Source: Bacteroidaceae bacterium (GTDB lineage: Bacteria > Bacteroidota > Bacteroidia > Bacteroidales > Bacteroidaceae). From it: DNA of 7,558 nucleotides. The stretch covers positions 1-7,558 of the forward strand of contig JAFYMV010000204.1 of the NCBI GenBank assembly GCA_017548225.1, given 5' to 3'. Positions 7,349 to 7,558 of this stretch are shown in pieces (the stretch's first letter is position 1; the number at the start of each line of letters is the position of its first letter). The translations under genes were made by a program, and so were the position numbers. Below the pieces are notes generated by a model, which worked only from the letters and a program-made list of their open reading frames with translations, did no database searches and was not told the origin of the DNA.

Positions 7349-7558
7349 TTAATTAAGAGTTTCGGAGGACTCTGCATCAGTCACCCCTCTTCGGGAGGGG
7401 CTGGGGGAGGCTTCCTTTTCGTACGCCTCCACGATGCGTGTCACCAGTTTGTGGCGTACGATATCCTTCTTGTTGAGCTCTACGATGCCGATGCCCTTGA
7501 TGCCGCGTAGTAGGTGCATGGCATGTGAGAGGCCACTGCGCACCGATGAGGGAAGGTC
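7349..7558 (-). CDS. PhoH-family ATPase, C-terminal end only (5' part beyond window)
   Basis: The 69 visible residues begin DLPSSVRSGLSHAM and continue HLLRGIKGIGIVELNKKDIVRH, then KLVTRIVEAYEK. This matches the end of PhoH-like P-loop proteins, whose pattern is roughly DLP...SGL..A...L..I.GI....F...DVVRH.LV..I..AY. The Walker motifs would lie outside the window. Members are cytosolic predicted ATPases, often linked to RNA metabolism or phosphate stress, but the exact role is unsettled. The natural end would be expected just after AYEK. Here about 21 more residues follow, partly encoded by the GC-rich repeat at 7381-7411 (SPSPSRRGV). The GTG at 7543 is internal, not the start. It is probably the upstream partner of purC in one transcript. 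Confidence 0.85.
   Translation of the reverse strand, partial: DLPSSVRSGLSHAMHLLRGIKGIGIVELNKKDIVRHKLVTRIVEAYEKEASPSPSRRGVTDAESSETLN
7381..7411. repeat. GC-rich REP-like hairpin repeat inside the phoH-like 3' end
   Basis: CCCCTC (7384-7389) and GAGGGG (7395-7400) form a 6-bp stem around TTCGG, followed by CTGGGGGAGG (7401-7410). The composition differs sharply from the AT-rich DNA next to it. On the phoH strand it reads GCCTCCCCCAGCCCCTCCC, a string I remember as a dispersed intergenic repeat in Bacteroidales genomes. Here it lies within the reading frame and encodes SPSPSRRGV. The hairpin is seen; its identity as a genome-wide repeat is from memory and unverified. Confidence 0.6.

Noticed and set aside
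1..7558. tRNA, rRNA, riboswitch, CRISPR, insertion sequence or phage features
   Set aside because: I looked on both strands for conserved RNA stretches, spaced direct repeats with spacers, transposase motifs and terminal inverted repeats, and saw none. The gaps are too short or are filled by the promoters, terminator and repeats listed.

Overview
The window reads as a stretch of chromosome from a member of the Bacteroidota, most likely the order Bacteroidales. Three things point there. The gene starts have no clear Shine-Dalgarno sequences. The upstream regions fit the Bacteroidota TTTG / TAnnTTTG promoter pattern. The protein sequences resemble Bacteroides/Prevotella-type homologues as I remember them. 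I cannot assign a genus. The content is mostly DNA-repair and housekeeping genes, with no phage, plasmid, CRISPR, rRNA or tRNA signal.

Left arm (1-2123): a nearly complete NAD+-dependent DNA ligase (ligA) runs on the minus strand from 1963 off the left edge, with 654 residues visible. A 160-bp AT-rich divergent intergenic region (1964-2123) separates it from the next gene and holds candidate promoters in both directions.

Centre (2124-6172, plus strand): a two-gene probable operon. The first gene is a large LOG-family (lysine decarboxylase-like Rossmann) protein with an extra N-terminal domain of about 150 residues that contains pentapeptide-like stretches. The second is a 965-residue AddB-like protein with a degenerate helicase part and a complete PD-(D/E)XK nuclease domain carrying four iron-sulfur-type cysteines. 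No AddA helicase gene follows it.

Right arm (6173-7558): a 199-bp convergent intergenic region holds a perfect 14-bp-stem bidirectional terminator and a 9-bp-periodic TCTAG array. Then come purC (SAICAR synthase, de novo purine synthesis) and the 3' end of a phoH-like gene, both on the minus strand and probably co-transcribed. Two more repeats occur here: an AT-rich direct repeat in the phoH-purC spacer and a GC-rich hairpin repeat that lies inside the phoH reading frame and encodes part of its C-terminal tail.

Functionally, LigA seals nicks in replication and repair, and the AddB-like nuclease would process double-strand ends with a helicase partner encoded elsewhere. PurC feeds purine synthesis. 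I do not see a clear new multi-gene system. The most unusual items are the repeats around purC/phoH, the LOG fusion protein, and the pairing of LOG with an AddB that has no adjacent partner.
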